Shown: positions 8,044 through 15,951, counted from the first letter of the stretch. The stretch: DNA of 23,154 nt from Bacillota bacterium (GCA_023423045.1 JAFAGA010000020.1:1-23154); one strand, 5' to 3'. Notes: a model not told the origin generated them from the sequence alone. Numbers and translations: made by a program.

Positions 8044-8116
8044 AGCCAAACGGCGGTTTTGAAATCAGTGAATCATTCACACATTTCAAAGCTGCCGTTT
8101 TTTGTCTGGCTTTTTT
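8044..8116 (+). terminator. Strong intrinsic terminator after the flippase gene
   Basis: A 16-base arm (8049-8064) pairs fully with 8084-8099, including two G-U pairs, and encloses a small inner GTGA/TCAC hairpin. T-runs follow at 8098-8103 and again at 8111-8116. An outer AGCCA/TGGCT pair (8044-8048 and 8107-8111) extends the structure to the second T-run. It lies 12 bases after the flippase stop codon and separates that transcript from the next, promoter-driven gene. Confidence 0.88.
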
Positions 8117-8117
8117 A

Positions 8118-8144
8118 CAGTTCAGAATACAGAAGGCTGAACTG
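8118..8144. repeat. 8-bp inverted repeat upstream of a promoter
   Basis: CAGTTCAG (8118-8125) and CTGAACTG (8137-8144) form a perfect inverted repeat with an 11-base spacer. It starts 33 bases upstream of the putative -35 box at 8178. It could be a regulator binding site for the GGDEF-EAL gene or a by-product of the terminator region. No other structure is seen in the 309-base gap 8032-8340 apart from the terminator and promoter listed. Confidence 0.35.
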
Positions 8145-8177
8145 CAACGGGATTTTCCAAAATGAGGTAAGATTTAC

Positions 8178-8206
8178 TTGATGATAATTGGAAAATAAGC
8201 TATACT
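8178..8206 (+). promoter_or_regulatory. Sigma-A-type promoter for the GGDEF-EAL gene
   Basis: TTGATG (8178-8183) and TATACT (8201-8206) are separated by exactly 17 bases, close to the housekeeping consensus. The position, after a terminator and about 135 bases before the chosen start, is right for a promoter of the sensor gene at 8341. The leader of about 125 bases shows no riboswitch that I recognise. Confidence 0.65.
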
Positions 8207-8340
8207 GATGGTGAGAGATGGCTCGAATTATAATGATATAAGTCGAAACAGGTAATAGGGCGGCAAAACTATAATGCCGGCTGAAACAGATGATATCCGA
8301 TTGGAGACAATACATCGGCAGAATGGGATGGGAGAATTGC

Positions 8341-10932
8341 ATGAAAAGAGGAAGAATAAATCGAAACAAAGCGCTCAGCGGTCTGATTTTGATACTACGG
8401 ACAGGTATCCTCCTGTCAGCAATGCTCCTTGCTCTGCACTATCCGGGAAATGCCGGCGCAGAAGAATTGCCTTCAAAAGGGGATCAGGAGCTGGCAGACA
8501 GACGCATTCTTTTTATTAGCTCCTACAGTGAGAGATTTGTAACCGTGCCTGATCAAATCAGGGGCCTGCAGTCAGTGCTGGCTTTCCGGGGGGCCCTCCT
8601 GGATATAGAATATATGGATACAAAGAGATTCTCCACGGAGGAGAATATTAAGAATTTCTATTTGAGCCTATCCTATAAATTGAAGAGTCTTCCTGCCTAT
8701 GATGCCGTTATTGTAGGGGATGATGCGGCTCTGCAGTTTGCAATGGATTATCAAGAAGAGCTTTTTAAGAAAATTCCTGTTGTTTTTTTCGGCATTAATG
8801 ATAAAGAGAGAGCCAAAAAAGCTAATGCCAATCCATATATGGCAGGCAGTATCGAAGAGACCTCCCTGATTGAGAACATCGAGCTTGCCTACCGATTCAA
8901 TCCCAAGGCGGAGAAGGTCATCGGCATCGTTGACGGGACATTAACCGGACAGGGAGATCAGAAGCAATTGGAGGAAGCGGCGCTGGCATTTCCGGAGTTG
9001 GATTTTGAGGTCTATAATGTCTCCGAAGGGACCTTTGAAGAGTTTGGTAAAAGGCTGGAAGAACTGGACAGTAACTGCATTCTGCTCTTTCAAAGCATGA
9101 ATCAGGATAGTGCGGGAGTGTATCTTGAGCTGGAGGAGCAATTTGCATTTTTGAAGAAGCACACAAGAGTTCCGGTATACCGGGCCAGTGTCGGAGGAAT
9201 TGGAGATGGCCTGCTGGGAGGTTGGATGATTGACTACGAAGCGATGGGGAGATATGCGGCAGAGATTACCTGCCGGATACTTGGCGGAACGCCGGTTGAT
9301 ACCATTGCATTGCTGGAGACCACACCACATTACCATATTTTTGATTATCACATTATCCAGGAATACGGAATTGATCAAAGGCTCATTCCGGAAGGTGCGG
9401 TATTGTTTAATAAAGAAATCTCTCCTCTGGAGCGTTACCGTAAATTCTTCATCAGTGCCGGGATCATCGTTCTCTTTCTGGCCATAGTTACAGTGATTTT
9501 GTCCATCGATAACATAAGGCACAGAAAGATGCAGAAAGCGCTCCAGGAGAGCCATGAAGAGCTGGTGTCAACCTACGAGGAGCTGACAGCCTCCGAAGAA
9601 GAGCTGAAAGCCCAGTATGAAAAGATAGAGGATATGGCGAAGCACGATTACCTGACCAATCTTCCGAACCGCCTGCATTTTGTTGAAAAGCTGTCGCGGG
9701 AGCTGGAAACAGGCTCATACGGTGTGGTGATGCTGCTGGATATCGATAATTTTAAGGGAATTAATGATACTCTGGGACATGTATACGGTGACCGGCTTTT
9801 GCAGGAACTGGGAGAGCGGCTTTCCAAAGAGCAGGATAACCGGATGTTCTGTGCCCGGTTCGGCGGGGATGAATTCCTGGTTTTAATCAGCGAGGTAAGA
9901 GAGCTGGAAGAGATAGAGGCTTATATCCTGAAGCTTCAGAAGGTCTTTAACGAAGCATTTGTAATCGACGGGATTGAGAACAGCGTTAGCTTCAGCATGG
10001 GCATCACCCGTTATCCCCAGGACAGCGATAATCTGGATCAGCTTATTATGAATGCTGATGCGGCTATGTACAAGGTGAAGCATAACGGCAAGAATAATTA
10101 TATCTATTACCAGGAGGCAATGAAGGAGGAGATAAGAGAAAAGAAGGAGCTGGAAGCGCTTCTCCGGCAGGCCGTCCGGGAGGAAGGCTTTTATCTTTGC
10201 TATCAGCCTCAGGTGGATGCAAAAACAGGGGAGATCATTGGCGTGGAAGCGTTAGTACGTTTGAAGGACCGTAATATCAGCCCGGGCGTATTTATCCCCG
10301 TTGCGGAGGAGACAGGACATATCATTGCAATCGGCCGGTGGGTTGCCGGAGAAGCGGTAAAGCAGCTGGCAGACTGGAGAAAAAAAGGCTTCAGGGAAAA
10401 GATGATATCCATTAACTTCTCCAGCAAACAGTTGAAGGACAGAGAATACACCTCCTATTTAATGGAGTTGTTGAAAGCCTATGATATCTCTCCGGAATAC
10501 ATCGAAATTGAAATTACGGAAAGCATCTTCCTGGAAAACAATATCCAGACCATGGAATTCCTCCAGGGACTAAAGAACGCGGGACTGCGGATTGCATTGG
10601 ATGATTTCGGAACGGGATATTCCTCCCTGAGCTATCTCACTTATATTCCGGTGAATAAGATTAAGCTGGATAAATCCATTAATGATAAATTTCTGCTGTC
10701 GGGCAATATGGAGGTTATGGACAGCATCATCTCCCTTGCCCATAGTCTGAAGCTGAAGATCACCGCAGAAGGGATTGAAGACTATGATAAATATCTTCAG
10801 TTGCGGAGGAGCGGATGTGATTATATCCAGGGATATCTGTTCGGCAAGCCGCTTAAGGCGGATGAGACGGAGAAGGTATATAATTTAAATCTGTTGGAGA
10901 GGTTAGAGAGGGAAGCTAATTTACTTAGGTGA
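8341..10932 (+). CDS. Membrane sensor with ABC substrate-binding-like, GGDEF and EAL domains
   Basis: An 863-residue cyclic-di-GMP signalling protein. Order: signal anchor (about 10-35); an extracytoplasmic domain like the ABC-transporter substrate-binding family PF04392 (about 50-330), with ILFISSYSERF and the VVFFGINDKERA region; a membrane helix (about 369-391); a glutamate-rich coiled coil (about 395-440); a diguanylate cyclase domain with GGDEF at 508-512; and an EAL phosphodiesterase domain (EAL 636-638, DDFGTGYSSL from 754, QGYLFGKPL). Both catalytic signatures are complete. The RxxD inhibitory site before GGDEF is absent. The domain set implies that an external small ligand controls synthesis or breakdown of cyclic-di-GMP. 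I chose ATG 8341, with GGGAG at about 8329, because the signal sequence begins there; an in-frame ATG at 8290 has no ribosome binding site. Net activity cannot be predicted. Confidence 0.9.
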   Translation: MKRGRINRNKALSGLILILRTGILLSAMLLALHYPGNAGAEELPSKGDQELADRRILFISSYSERFVTVPDQIRGLQSVLAFRGALLDIEYMDTKRFSTEENIKNFYLSLSYKLKSLPAYDAVIVGDDAALQFAMDYQEELFKKIPVVFFGINDKERAKKANANPYMAGSIEETSLIENIELAYRFNPKAEKVIGIVDGTLTGQGDQKQLEEAALAFPELDFEVYNVSEGTFEEFGKRLEELDSNCILLFQSMNQDSAGVYLELEEQFAFLKKHTRVPVYRASVGGIGDGLLGGWMIDYEAMGRYAAEITCRILGGTPVDTIALLETTPHYHIFDYHIIQEYGIDQRLIPEGAVLFNKEISPLERYRKFFISAGIIVLFLAIVTVILSIDNIRHRKMQKALQESHEELVSTYEELTASEEELKAQYEKIEDMAKHDYLTNLPNRLHFVEKLSRELETGSYGVVMLLDIDNFKGINDTLGHVYGDRLLQELGERLSKEQDNRMFCARFGGDEFLVLISEVRELEEIEAYILKLQKVFNEAFVIDGIENSVSFSMGITRYPQDSDNLDQLIMNADAAMYKVKHNGKNNYIYYQEAMKEEIREKKELEALLRQAVREEGFYLCYQPQVDAKTGEIIGVEALVRLKDRNISPGVFIPVAEETGHIIAIGRWVAGEAVKQLADWRKKGFREKMISINFSSKQLKDREYTSYLMELLKAYDISPEYIEIEITESIFLENNIQTMEFLQGLKNAGLRIALDDFGTGYSSLSYLTYIPVNKIKLDKSINDKFLLSGNMEVMDSIISLAHSLKLKITAEGIEDYDKYLQLRRSGCDYIQGYLFGKPLKADETEKVYNLNLLERLEREANLLR

Positions 10933-10987
10933 TACCTGTATAAATAAGAAAATTCTGGAGATAATTAAGCCGAAGGAGTGGTTTCTT

Positions 10988-11695
10988 ATGAAGCTAAGAA
11001 AGGCGTTAATTTATCTCGGAAGCTTTGCAGTATTAAGCATCATGTTCAGCATTTGCTACTATATGAGCTATTTACATGCATTGAATCAATTTAATCAGAA
11101 AGCGATTGAACGCAAAGATCAGCTATTTGCGCTTACCAGGGCGGATAATCCGTTAGCTCAGGAGGATAGCCAGCTGGCTCAGGTGGAAAATCCGACGCCC
11201 GGGGTGACAGCAGAGGATAACGAAGCCGTAGCGGCAAACGAGCAGCAGGAAGCTACGGTGTTGCCAACAACCAAATATATACTTGAGGTCTACGATATGA
11301 AAACCGATGTAACGGATAGTCAGGAGCTTAACCCTCCTGCGTATTTGGTTGGACTGACCAGGGATCAGGTGGAGGAATATCTTACTACCTACATGAGCGA
11401 TCTGCCCTTATCGGAGTATAATAAGGGTTTGATTTCCTATGAACTGGTGCGGTTTTCCGGTACCGAGGTTGTAATTAAGAAGACCTATAATGAAGATTTT
11501 GTGCCCTTCCGTTTTTATATTATAGTGAAGGACGGCTACGTGGTGGTATATAACAGCGATTTGAAGAGTGTATATAATTATACTCATATTCTCGCAGCCA
11601 CCCTGCCGGAGAAGGATCGAATTGCTTTAAGCCAGGGTATCTATGTGAACAGTCTGGAGGAATTATATTCTCTCCTGGAAAGCTTCACAAGCTGA
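10988..11695 (+). CDS. Membrane-anchored protein with BofC-like C-terminal domain
   Basis: A 235-residue protein with one N-terminal membrane segment (about 7-29), an acidic linker rich in Ala, Gln and Glu (about 45-95), and a C-terminal globular region that should lie outside the membrane. The pattern YLVGLTRDQVEEYLTTYM, then SYELVRFSGTEVVIKKTY, FYIIVKDGYVVVY, and a terminal LPEKDRIALSQGIYV followed by an ELYSLLESF tail is like the BofC C-terminal family. BofC controls the sigma-K checkpoint in Bacillus sporulation. Whether this clostridial relative has that job is unknown, since many clostridia lack the same checkpoint. The ribosome binding site AAGGAG is at about 10973. It is 55 bases downstream of the GGDEF-EAL gene with no terminator between, so co-transcription is possible. 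Family assignment is moderate. Confidence 0.6.
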   Translation: MKLRKALIYLGSFAVLSIMFSICYYMSYLHALNQFNQKAIERKDQLFALTRADNPLAQEDSQLAQVENPTPGVTAEDNEAVAANEQQEATVLPTTKYILEVYDMKTDVTDSQELNPPAYLVGLTRDQVEEYLTTYMSDLPLSEYNKGLISYELVRFSGTEVVIKKTYNEDFVPFRFYIIVKDGYVVVYNSDLKSVYNYTHILAATLPEKDRIALSQGIYVNSLEELYSLLESFTS

Positions 11696-11699
11696 CAGA

Positions 11700-11845
11700 T
11701 GAATGTTACATCTCAGACGATAATATCCAGCCTCACTTTTATTTGCTTTTCCTTCGCACGTTCAGAACGCTCCGCTTCACAAGATGTGCTCAGCCAGTCT
11801 GCATAAAAGCGAGGCTGGATACTATCGTCTGAGATGTAACATTCA
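11700..11845. repeat. Long imperfect inverted repeat (42-bp arms, 62-bp centre)
   Basis: The arms 11700-11741 and 11804-11845 are reverse complements at 40 of 42 positions. The two differences (11723 against 11822, 11735 against 11810) are A-C on the + strand, which are G-U in a minus-strand RNA. The centre contains CGTTC-A-GAACG and, on the minus strand, GTGAAGCGGAGCG. The element starts five bases after the BofC-like stop codon. No T-run follows either arm, so a terminator is unlikely. It encodes no transposase and I see no flanking target duplication. It could be a MITE-like element or a structured RNA. Confidence 0.85.
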
Positions 11846-11868
11846 AGTGGAATAAAACAAAGAAGTGC

Positions 11869-11897
11869 TTGAAATAATGCCCCCATTAAAATATAAT
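11869..11897 (+). promoter_or_regulatory. Sigma-A promoter for the flavoprotein gene
   Basis: TTGAAA (11869-11874) and a perfect TATAAT (11892-11897) are separated by 17 bases. This is the best promoter match in the window. It lies between the long inverted repeat and the flavoprotein start at 11970, giving a leader of about 65 bases. Confidence 0.8.
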
Positions 11898-11954
11898 GAA
11901 ACAAATATATTCTTGTCATTAGTTTTGTTCCGTATTTGTTTATATATTTGTTCA
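11897..11954. repeat. Inverted repeat between -10 box and ribosome binding site
   Basis: TGAAACAAATATAT (11897-11910) and ATATATTTGTTCA (11942-11954) are reverse complements apart from one extra A. The left arm begins in the -10 box and the right arm ends one base before the AGGAGG ribosome binding site. Since transcription should begin near 11904, only part of the left arm would be in the RNA. A DNA operator is therefore a more natural reading than an RNA hairpin. The region is AT-rich, so chance is possible. Confidence 0.4.
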
Positions 11955-11969
11955 TAGGAGGCTGCGCGG

Positions 11970-13229
11970 GTGAAATATGACGTAATTATCGTTGGTGCCG
12001 GAGCTTCCGGCTTAACCGCTGCGATTGCCGCTGCGAGAGAAGGAAGTTCGGTGCTTGTGATCGAGCATAAGGATAAGGCAGGTAAAAAAATATCTGCAAC
12101 CGGCAACGGAAAATGTAATTTTACCAATAAACTTCAAAATCCGGATTGTTACCGGTCGGACGACAGTACATTTGCTAGGAAGGTACTGTCTTGTTTTGAT
12201 GTTGACAAAACCCTCAGGTTCTTTGATGAATTAGGGATTTATCCTAAAGAACGGGAGGGTTATTATTATCCCAATTCGGAACAGGCAGCCAGCGTAGTAC
12301 AGGTGCTGTTGATGGAGGGTGCGCGATTGGGCGTAGTATACCGGTATTCAGAAAAGGTTGCAGAGATTAAAAAGCCTGATTATGTCTGCCAACATTATAC
12401 TGTAATCACACGGAACGTACAGGAGAATGCGGTTCACTCCTATAGCGGCAAAAGCTTAATTCTTGCGGCCGGAGGTTGTGCCTCACCGCAGCTTGGTTCC
12501 GACGGAAGCGGCTTTGAACTGGCAAAGAGTATGGGGCATACGGTGATTAAGCCCCTTCCTGCACTGGTACAGCTAAAGTCACCGGACAAGTACTGTAAAA
12601 CTGTGTCGGGAGTGCGGGTGGTCGCAGGACTCGGTGTATATACGGAGCAGGGAATGCTGGCCGAGGAGCAGGGCGAAGTTATATTTACGGATTATGGAAT
12701 CTCGGGTATACCGGTTCTTCAAGTCAGCCGCTATGCTGCCAGGGCTCTGGACCGTGGGGATTCCTGCTGGCTTATGCTGGATTTTGTCAAGGACATGCCG
12801 AAGGAGGAGTTAAAGAGGAGGCTGCGGACACGAATCAATAAAAATCCGGATAAAACCCTGGAGGAGATGATGATCGGCCTGTTGAACCATAAGCTGAACT
12901 ATATCCTGATTAAGGAAGCTGGGATGGACCCGGTTCGGCCATCATCCAAGATGACAGATCAGGAATTGGAGAGACTGGCAAGGCAAATCAAGGAGCATAA
13001 GATGCGGATTCACGGCACCAATTCCTTTGAACAGGCCCAGGTTTGCTCCGGAGGTGTTGATACCCGGGAGGTGAATGGGGCTACGATGGAATCTCTGTTG
13101 CATAAGGGCTTATACCTGGCGGGGGAACTGCTGGATGTGGATGGCACCTGCGGAGGCTATAATCTCCAGTGGGCCTGGAGCACCGGATATCTGGCCGGCC
13201 AGACAGCGGGGCGGGGCCGGAATGAATAA
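11970..13229 (+). CDS. HI0933-family flavoprotein (NAD(P)/FAD-dependent oxidoreductase)
   Basis: A 419-residue cytoplasmic flavoprotein of the HI0933/YhiN family, which also includes the bile-acid enzyme BaiN. The FAD-binding dinucleotide fold is at the N-terminus (VGAGASG, glycines 9, 11 and 14). The family marker ATGNGKCNFTN follows. The C-terminal end carries the second FAD-contact block, with GGVDTREVNGATMES and LAGELLDVDGTCGGYNLQWA. The start is GTG at 11970, set by AGGAGG at 11956-11961 and by the immediate KYDVIIVGAG fold; there is no ATG nearby. A good promoter precedes it. A second flavoprotein gene follows after 88 bases with no clear terminator. The substrate is unknown for most members of this family, and the similarity does not justify calling it a bile-acid enzyme. 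Confidence 0.9.
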   Translation: MKYDVIIVGAGASGLTAAIAAAREGSSVLVIEHKDKAGKKISATGNGKCNFTNKLQNPDCYRSDDSTFARKVLSCFDVDKTLRFFDELGIYPKEREGYYYPNSEQAASVVQVLLMEGARLGVVYRYSEKVAEIKKPDYVCQHYTVITRNVQENAVHSYSGKSLILAAGGCASPQLGSDGSGFELAKSMGHTVIKPLPALVQLKSPDKYCKTVSGVRVVAGLGVYTEQGMLAEEQGEVIFTDYGISGIPVLQVSRYAARALDRGDSCWLMLDFVKDMPKEELKRRLRTRINKNPDKTLEEMMIGLLNHKLNYILIKEAGMDPVRPSSKMTDQELERLARQIKEHKMRIHGTNSFEQAQVCSGGVDTREVNGATMESLLHKGLYLAGELLDVDGTCGGYNLQWAWSTGYLAGQTAGRGRNE

Positions 13230-13317
13230 TGAAAGAGAAATGATGAAGCTGCCGACGGCGTGAGAAGGAAGCAAAGAAGAGAAGCCGCAGCATGATATAG
13301 GATTGAAAGGTTGAATT

Positions 13318-14922
13318 ATGATTAGAGTATCACAGTTAAAGATTCCGGTAAAACACCGGGAGGAGGATTTGAAGCTTGCCGCAGCCAAGGTGCTGAGGCT
13401 TCCTCCGGACCGGATTATCGGTTATAGTATAGTGAAGAAATCCATCGACGCCCGTAAGGACGATATAAAATACATCTATACGGTGGATGTGTCGGTGGCT
13501 CTAAAGCCGGGAGAGAAGGAAGAAACAATCCTTAGCCGTTGCAAAAATGACAACGCATCCATGGCAAAGACGGAGAATTACAACGTTCTTCCGGCAGGCA
13601 CCGAGAGGCTTTCCAAACGCCCGGTGGTTGTGGGAACCGGGCCTGCGGGACTGTTTTCGGCCTACTTGCTGGCAAAGCATGGCTACCAGCCCTTGGTTCT
13701 GGAGCGGGGCTATGAGGTTGCCAAGAGGGTGGAAGCAGTCGAACATTTTTGGAGAACCAATGAGCTTAATCCGGAATGCAATGTTCAATTTGGTGAAGGC
13801 GGTGCAGGAACCTTTTCCGACGGCAAGTTGAATACCCTGGTTAAGGACGTCCGGGGACGCTACCGGCTGGTGATGGAAACCTTTACAACCTTCGGCGCAC
13901 CGCCGGAGATTTTATATCTGAATAAACCGCATATCGGCACGGACCGGCTCCGGCTGGTGGTGGAAAATATGCGAAAGGAGATTGTCCGGCTGGGAGGAGA
14001 GGTGCGTTTTGGTTCGGCACTGACGGATCTGGTCATCGAGAATGGGAAGCTGACTGAAATTGAAATCAATCATAAAGAAAAACTGCCCTGTCAGGTATTA
14101 ATCCCGGCGATTGGACACAGCGCCCGGGACACCTTCACCATGCTGCAGCAAAGAGGATTGGAGCTTTCGGCAAAAGCATTTGCGGTGGGGCTGCGTATTG
14201 AGCATAAACAGAGCCTGATCAGTGAGGCCCAGTACGGCAGGGATTATATTCATCTTCCGGCGGCGGATTATAAGCTGACCCACCAAACCGCGAGCGGGCG
14301 GGGAGTCTATTCCTTCTGTATGTGTCCCGGCGGCTTTGTGGTGAATGCCTCCTCGGAACAGGGACATCTTGCGGTAAATGGTATGAGCAATTACCACCGG
14401 GACGAGGTCAATGCCAACAGCGCCATTGTGGTGACGATTCAGCCGGAGGATTTCGGATCGAAGGATCCGCTGGCAGGCCTTGCATTCCAGCGGAGCTTCG
14501 AGAAGGCAGCCTATCAGGCGGGAGAAGGGCATGTTCCGGTTCAGCTGTTCGGAGATCTCTTAAATAACCGGGAAAGTGTCACCATTGGAGGCATCACCCC
14601 GAATATTAAGGGAGCATACCGGCTGACGAATCTGGCTCATTGCCTGCCGACAGTAGTTATAGATGCCCTGAAGGAGGGAATACTGGCCTTTGATCGGAAG
14701 ATTCGCGGGTTTGCCAGTGAAGAAGCTGTGCTTGCCGGAGTGGAAAGCAGGACCTCTTCTCCGATTCGTATTCATCGGGATGAGAATTTGGAGGCAAACA
14801 TCAGAGGAATTTATCCCTGCGGAGAGGGTGCCGGTTATGCCGGAGGAATAACCTCGGCTGCGATTGATGGAATCAAGGTATTCGAAGCGGTGGCAGGCAG
14901 ATATGGACCGATGATACAATAA
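13318..14922 (+). CDS. COG2509-type FAD-dependent dehydrogenase
   Basis: A 534-residue cytoplasmic flavoprotein of the uncharacterised FAD-dependent dehydrogenase group COG2509. The first ~95 residues form a separate small domain. The dinucleotide-binding motif GTGPAG is at 106-111 in VVVGTGPAGLFSAYLLAKHG. The group's signature FGEGGAGTFSDGKLNT is at about 160-176. The C-terminus has the closing FAD block, with IYPCGEGAGYAGGITSAAIDGI. GAAAGG upstream and ATG at 13318 set the start. It probably shares the promoter at 11869 with the preceding flavoprotein gene. The reaction is unknown. The last three codons and the stop are part of a 23-bp sequence repeated 87 bases downstream. Family is firm; function is not known. 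Confidence 0.88.
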   Translation: MIRVSQLKIPVKHREEDLKLAAAKVLRLPPDRIIGYSIVKKSIDARKDDIKYIYTVDVSVALKPGEKEETILSRCKNDNASMAKTENYNVLPAGTERLSKRPVVVGTGPAGLFSAYLLAKHGYQPLVLERGYEVAKRVEAVEHFWRTNELNPECNVQFGEGGAGTFSDGKLNTLVKDVRGRYRLVMETFTTFGAPPEILYLNKPHIGTDRLRLVVENMRKEIVRLGGEVRFGSALTDLVIENGKLTEIEINHKEKLPCQVLIPAIGHSARDTFTMLQQRGLELSAKAFAVGLRIEHKQSLISEAQYGRDYIHLPAADYKLTHQTASGRGVYSFCMCPGGFVVNASSEQGHLAVNGMSNYHRDEVNANSAIVVTIQPEDFGSKDPLAGLAFQRSFEKAAYQAGEGHVPVQLFGDLLNNRESVTIGGITPNIKGAYRLTNLAHCLPTVVIDALKEGILAFDRKIRGFASEEAVLAGVESRTSSPIRIHRDENLEANIRGIYPCGEGAGYAGGITSAAIDGIKVFEAVAGRYGPMIQ

Positions 14923-15020
14923 GGCGTAGTGAGTATGCTGCAAGCTTGCTTGCGAGCATACGATCGGAGCTGAAGATCATGAACACGGTTTATGTTCATG
15001 ATACAATAAGGCGTAGTGAG
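14911..15020. repeat. 23-bp direct repeat enclosing two hairpins, upstream of proB
   Basis: The 23 bases at 14911-14933 recur exactly at 14998-15020. They begin ATGATACAATAAGG, and the first copy supplies the last codons and stop of the flavoprotein gene. Between the copies lie two hairpins. One (about 14931-14961) pairs GTATGCT-GCAAGC with GCTTGC-G-AGCATAC with a bulged C. The other (14976-15002) pairs ATCATGAACA with TGTTCATGAT around a 7-base loop. Neither is followed by a T-run. No T-box or other known leader signature is visible before proB. Confidence 0.7.
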
Positions 15021-15093
15021 CATAGTGCGAGGAAGGCGCTCACACAACAAGTTTACAACAGAAAAGGAAATTGATTCACTCGGAGGAAGAAGA

Positions 15094-15951
15094 ATGCAGA
15101 GCAGAGAGCAGTTGAAGCGTAAAAAAAGAATCGTAGTCAAAATCGGGTCCTCATCCTTGACCCATCCGGAGACGGGAAGCCTAAATCTTGATAAGATGGA
15201 GCGTCTGGTGAGAATTCTTACGGATCTTCGTAACCAGGGAAAAGACGTGGTGCTGGTGACCTCAGGCGCAATCGCCGTAGGCAGGAAAGCGCTCGGTATC
15301 CTGGAGCGCCCTACCAAGCGTTCCGTCAAGCAGGCCTGTGCGGCGGTCGGCCAGGCCAGCCTGATGATGGTGTATCAGAAGCTCTTTGCCGAGTATAACC
15401 AGGCAGCAGCTCAGATATTAATGACGAAATATACAATGATTAATGATATCAGCCGCTATAATGCAAAAAATACCTTTGAAGAGCTGTTCGCCATGGGTGT
15501 GATTCCCATTGTCAATGAAAACGACACGGTTTCTACCGAAGAATTGGATCTGGACTTCGGGGATAACGACACCCTGTCCGCCATTGTAACGGCACTGGTG
15601 GAAGGAGACCTGCTGATCCTGCTGTCAGATATTGAAGGCTTGTACACGGATGATCCCCATACGAACAAGGAAGCCCGGCTGATTAGCTGCGTTGCGGAGA
15701 TTAATGAGGAGCTCAGTGCCATGGCTAAGGCGTCGATAAGTTCCGTAGGGACGGGAGGTATGGCGACCAAGGTCTCGGCTGCCAGGATTGCTACGGCCTC
15801 GGGTGCCGATATGGTAATAACCAACGGGGAAAATGTGAGGAATATTAATCATATTATAGAAGGAAAAGAGATAGGGACCCTGTTCCAGTCACGGAAGAAA
15901 GAAAATTTTAATATTATGGACTATATTAGCTCAAAGCAATACCAGAACTAG
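15094..15951 (+). CDS. proB: Glutamate 5-kinase
   Basis: A 285-residue cytoplasmic kinase that phosphorylates glutamate to gamma-glutamyl phosphate, the first step of proline synthesis. The amino-acid kinase fold is clear: RIVVKIGSSSL near the N-terminus, VLVTSGAIAVG, IVNENDTVSTEELDLDFGDNDTL in the substrate region, and LLSDIEGLYTDDP with GTGGMATKV in the nucleotide region. The C-terminal PUA domain found in longer ProB proteins (about 365 residues) is absent, as in many clostridia. I chose ATG 15094 because GGAGG lies at 15082-15086; the longer GTG start at 15016 lies within the direct repeat and adds residues without family similarity. proA lies further downstream, separated by two genes. 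The enzyme is normally inhibited by proline. Confidence 0.93.
   Translation: MQSREQLKRKKRIVVKIGSSSLTHPETGSLNLDKMERLVRILTDLRNQGKDVVLVTSGAIAVGRKALGILERPTKRSVKQACAAVGQASLMMVYQKLFAEYNQAAAQILMTKYTMINDISRYNAKNTFEELFAMGVIPIVNENDTVSTEELDLDFGDNDTLSAIVTALVEGDLLILLSDIEGLYTDDPHTNKEARLISCVAEINEELSAMAKASISSVGTGGMATKVSAARIATASGADMVITNGENVRNINHIIEGKEIGTLFQSRKKENFNIMDYISSKQYQN

Noticed and set aside
11700..11845. Bidirectional intrinsic terminator
   Set aside because: The stem is far longer than needed, the centre is 62 bases, and there is no T-run after either arm.
11713..11955. 80-residue minus-strand reading frame
   Set aside because: It is made mostly from the long inverted repeat and the AT-rich promoter region, with no recognisable domain and no convincing ribosome binding site. 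Its repeat-like sequence reflects the palindrome.
15016..15093. GTG start giving a longer ProB
   Set aside because: The extra 26 residues lie partly in the direct repeat, do not match ProB, and the ATG at 15094 has GGAGG at good spacing.
14923..15093. T-box or other proline-responsive leader before proB
   Set aside because: I looked for the conserved T-box sequence (AGGGTGGNACCGCG) and a terminator with a T-run and found neither. The hairpins there do not match a known riboswitch.
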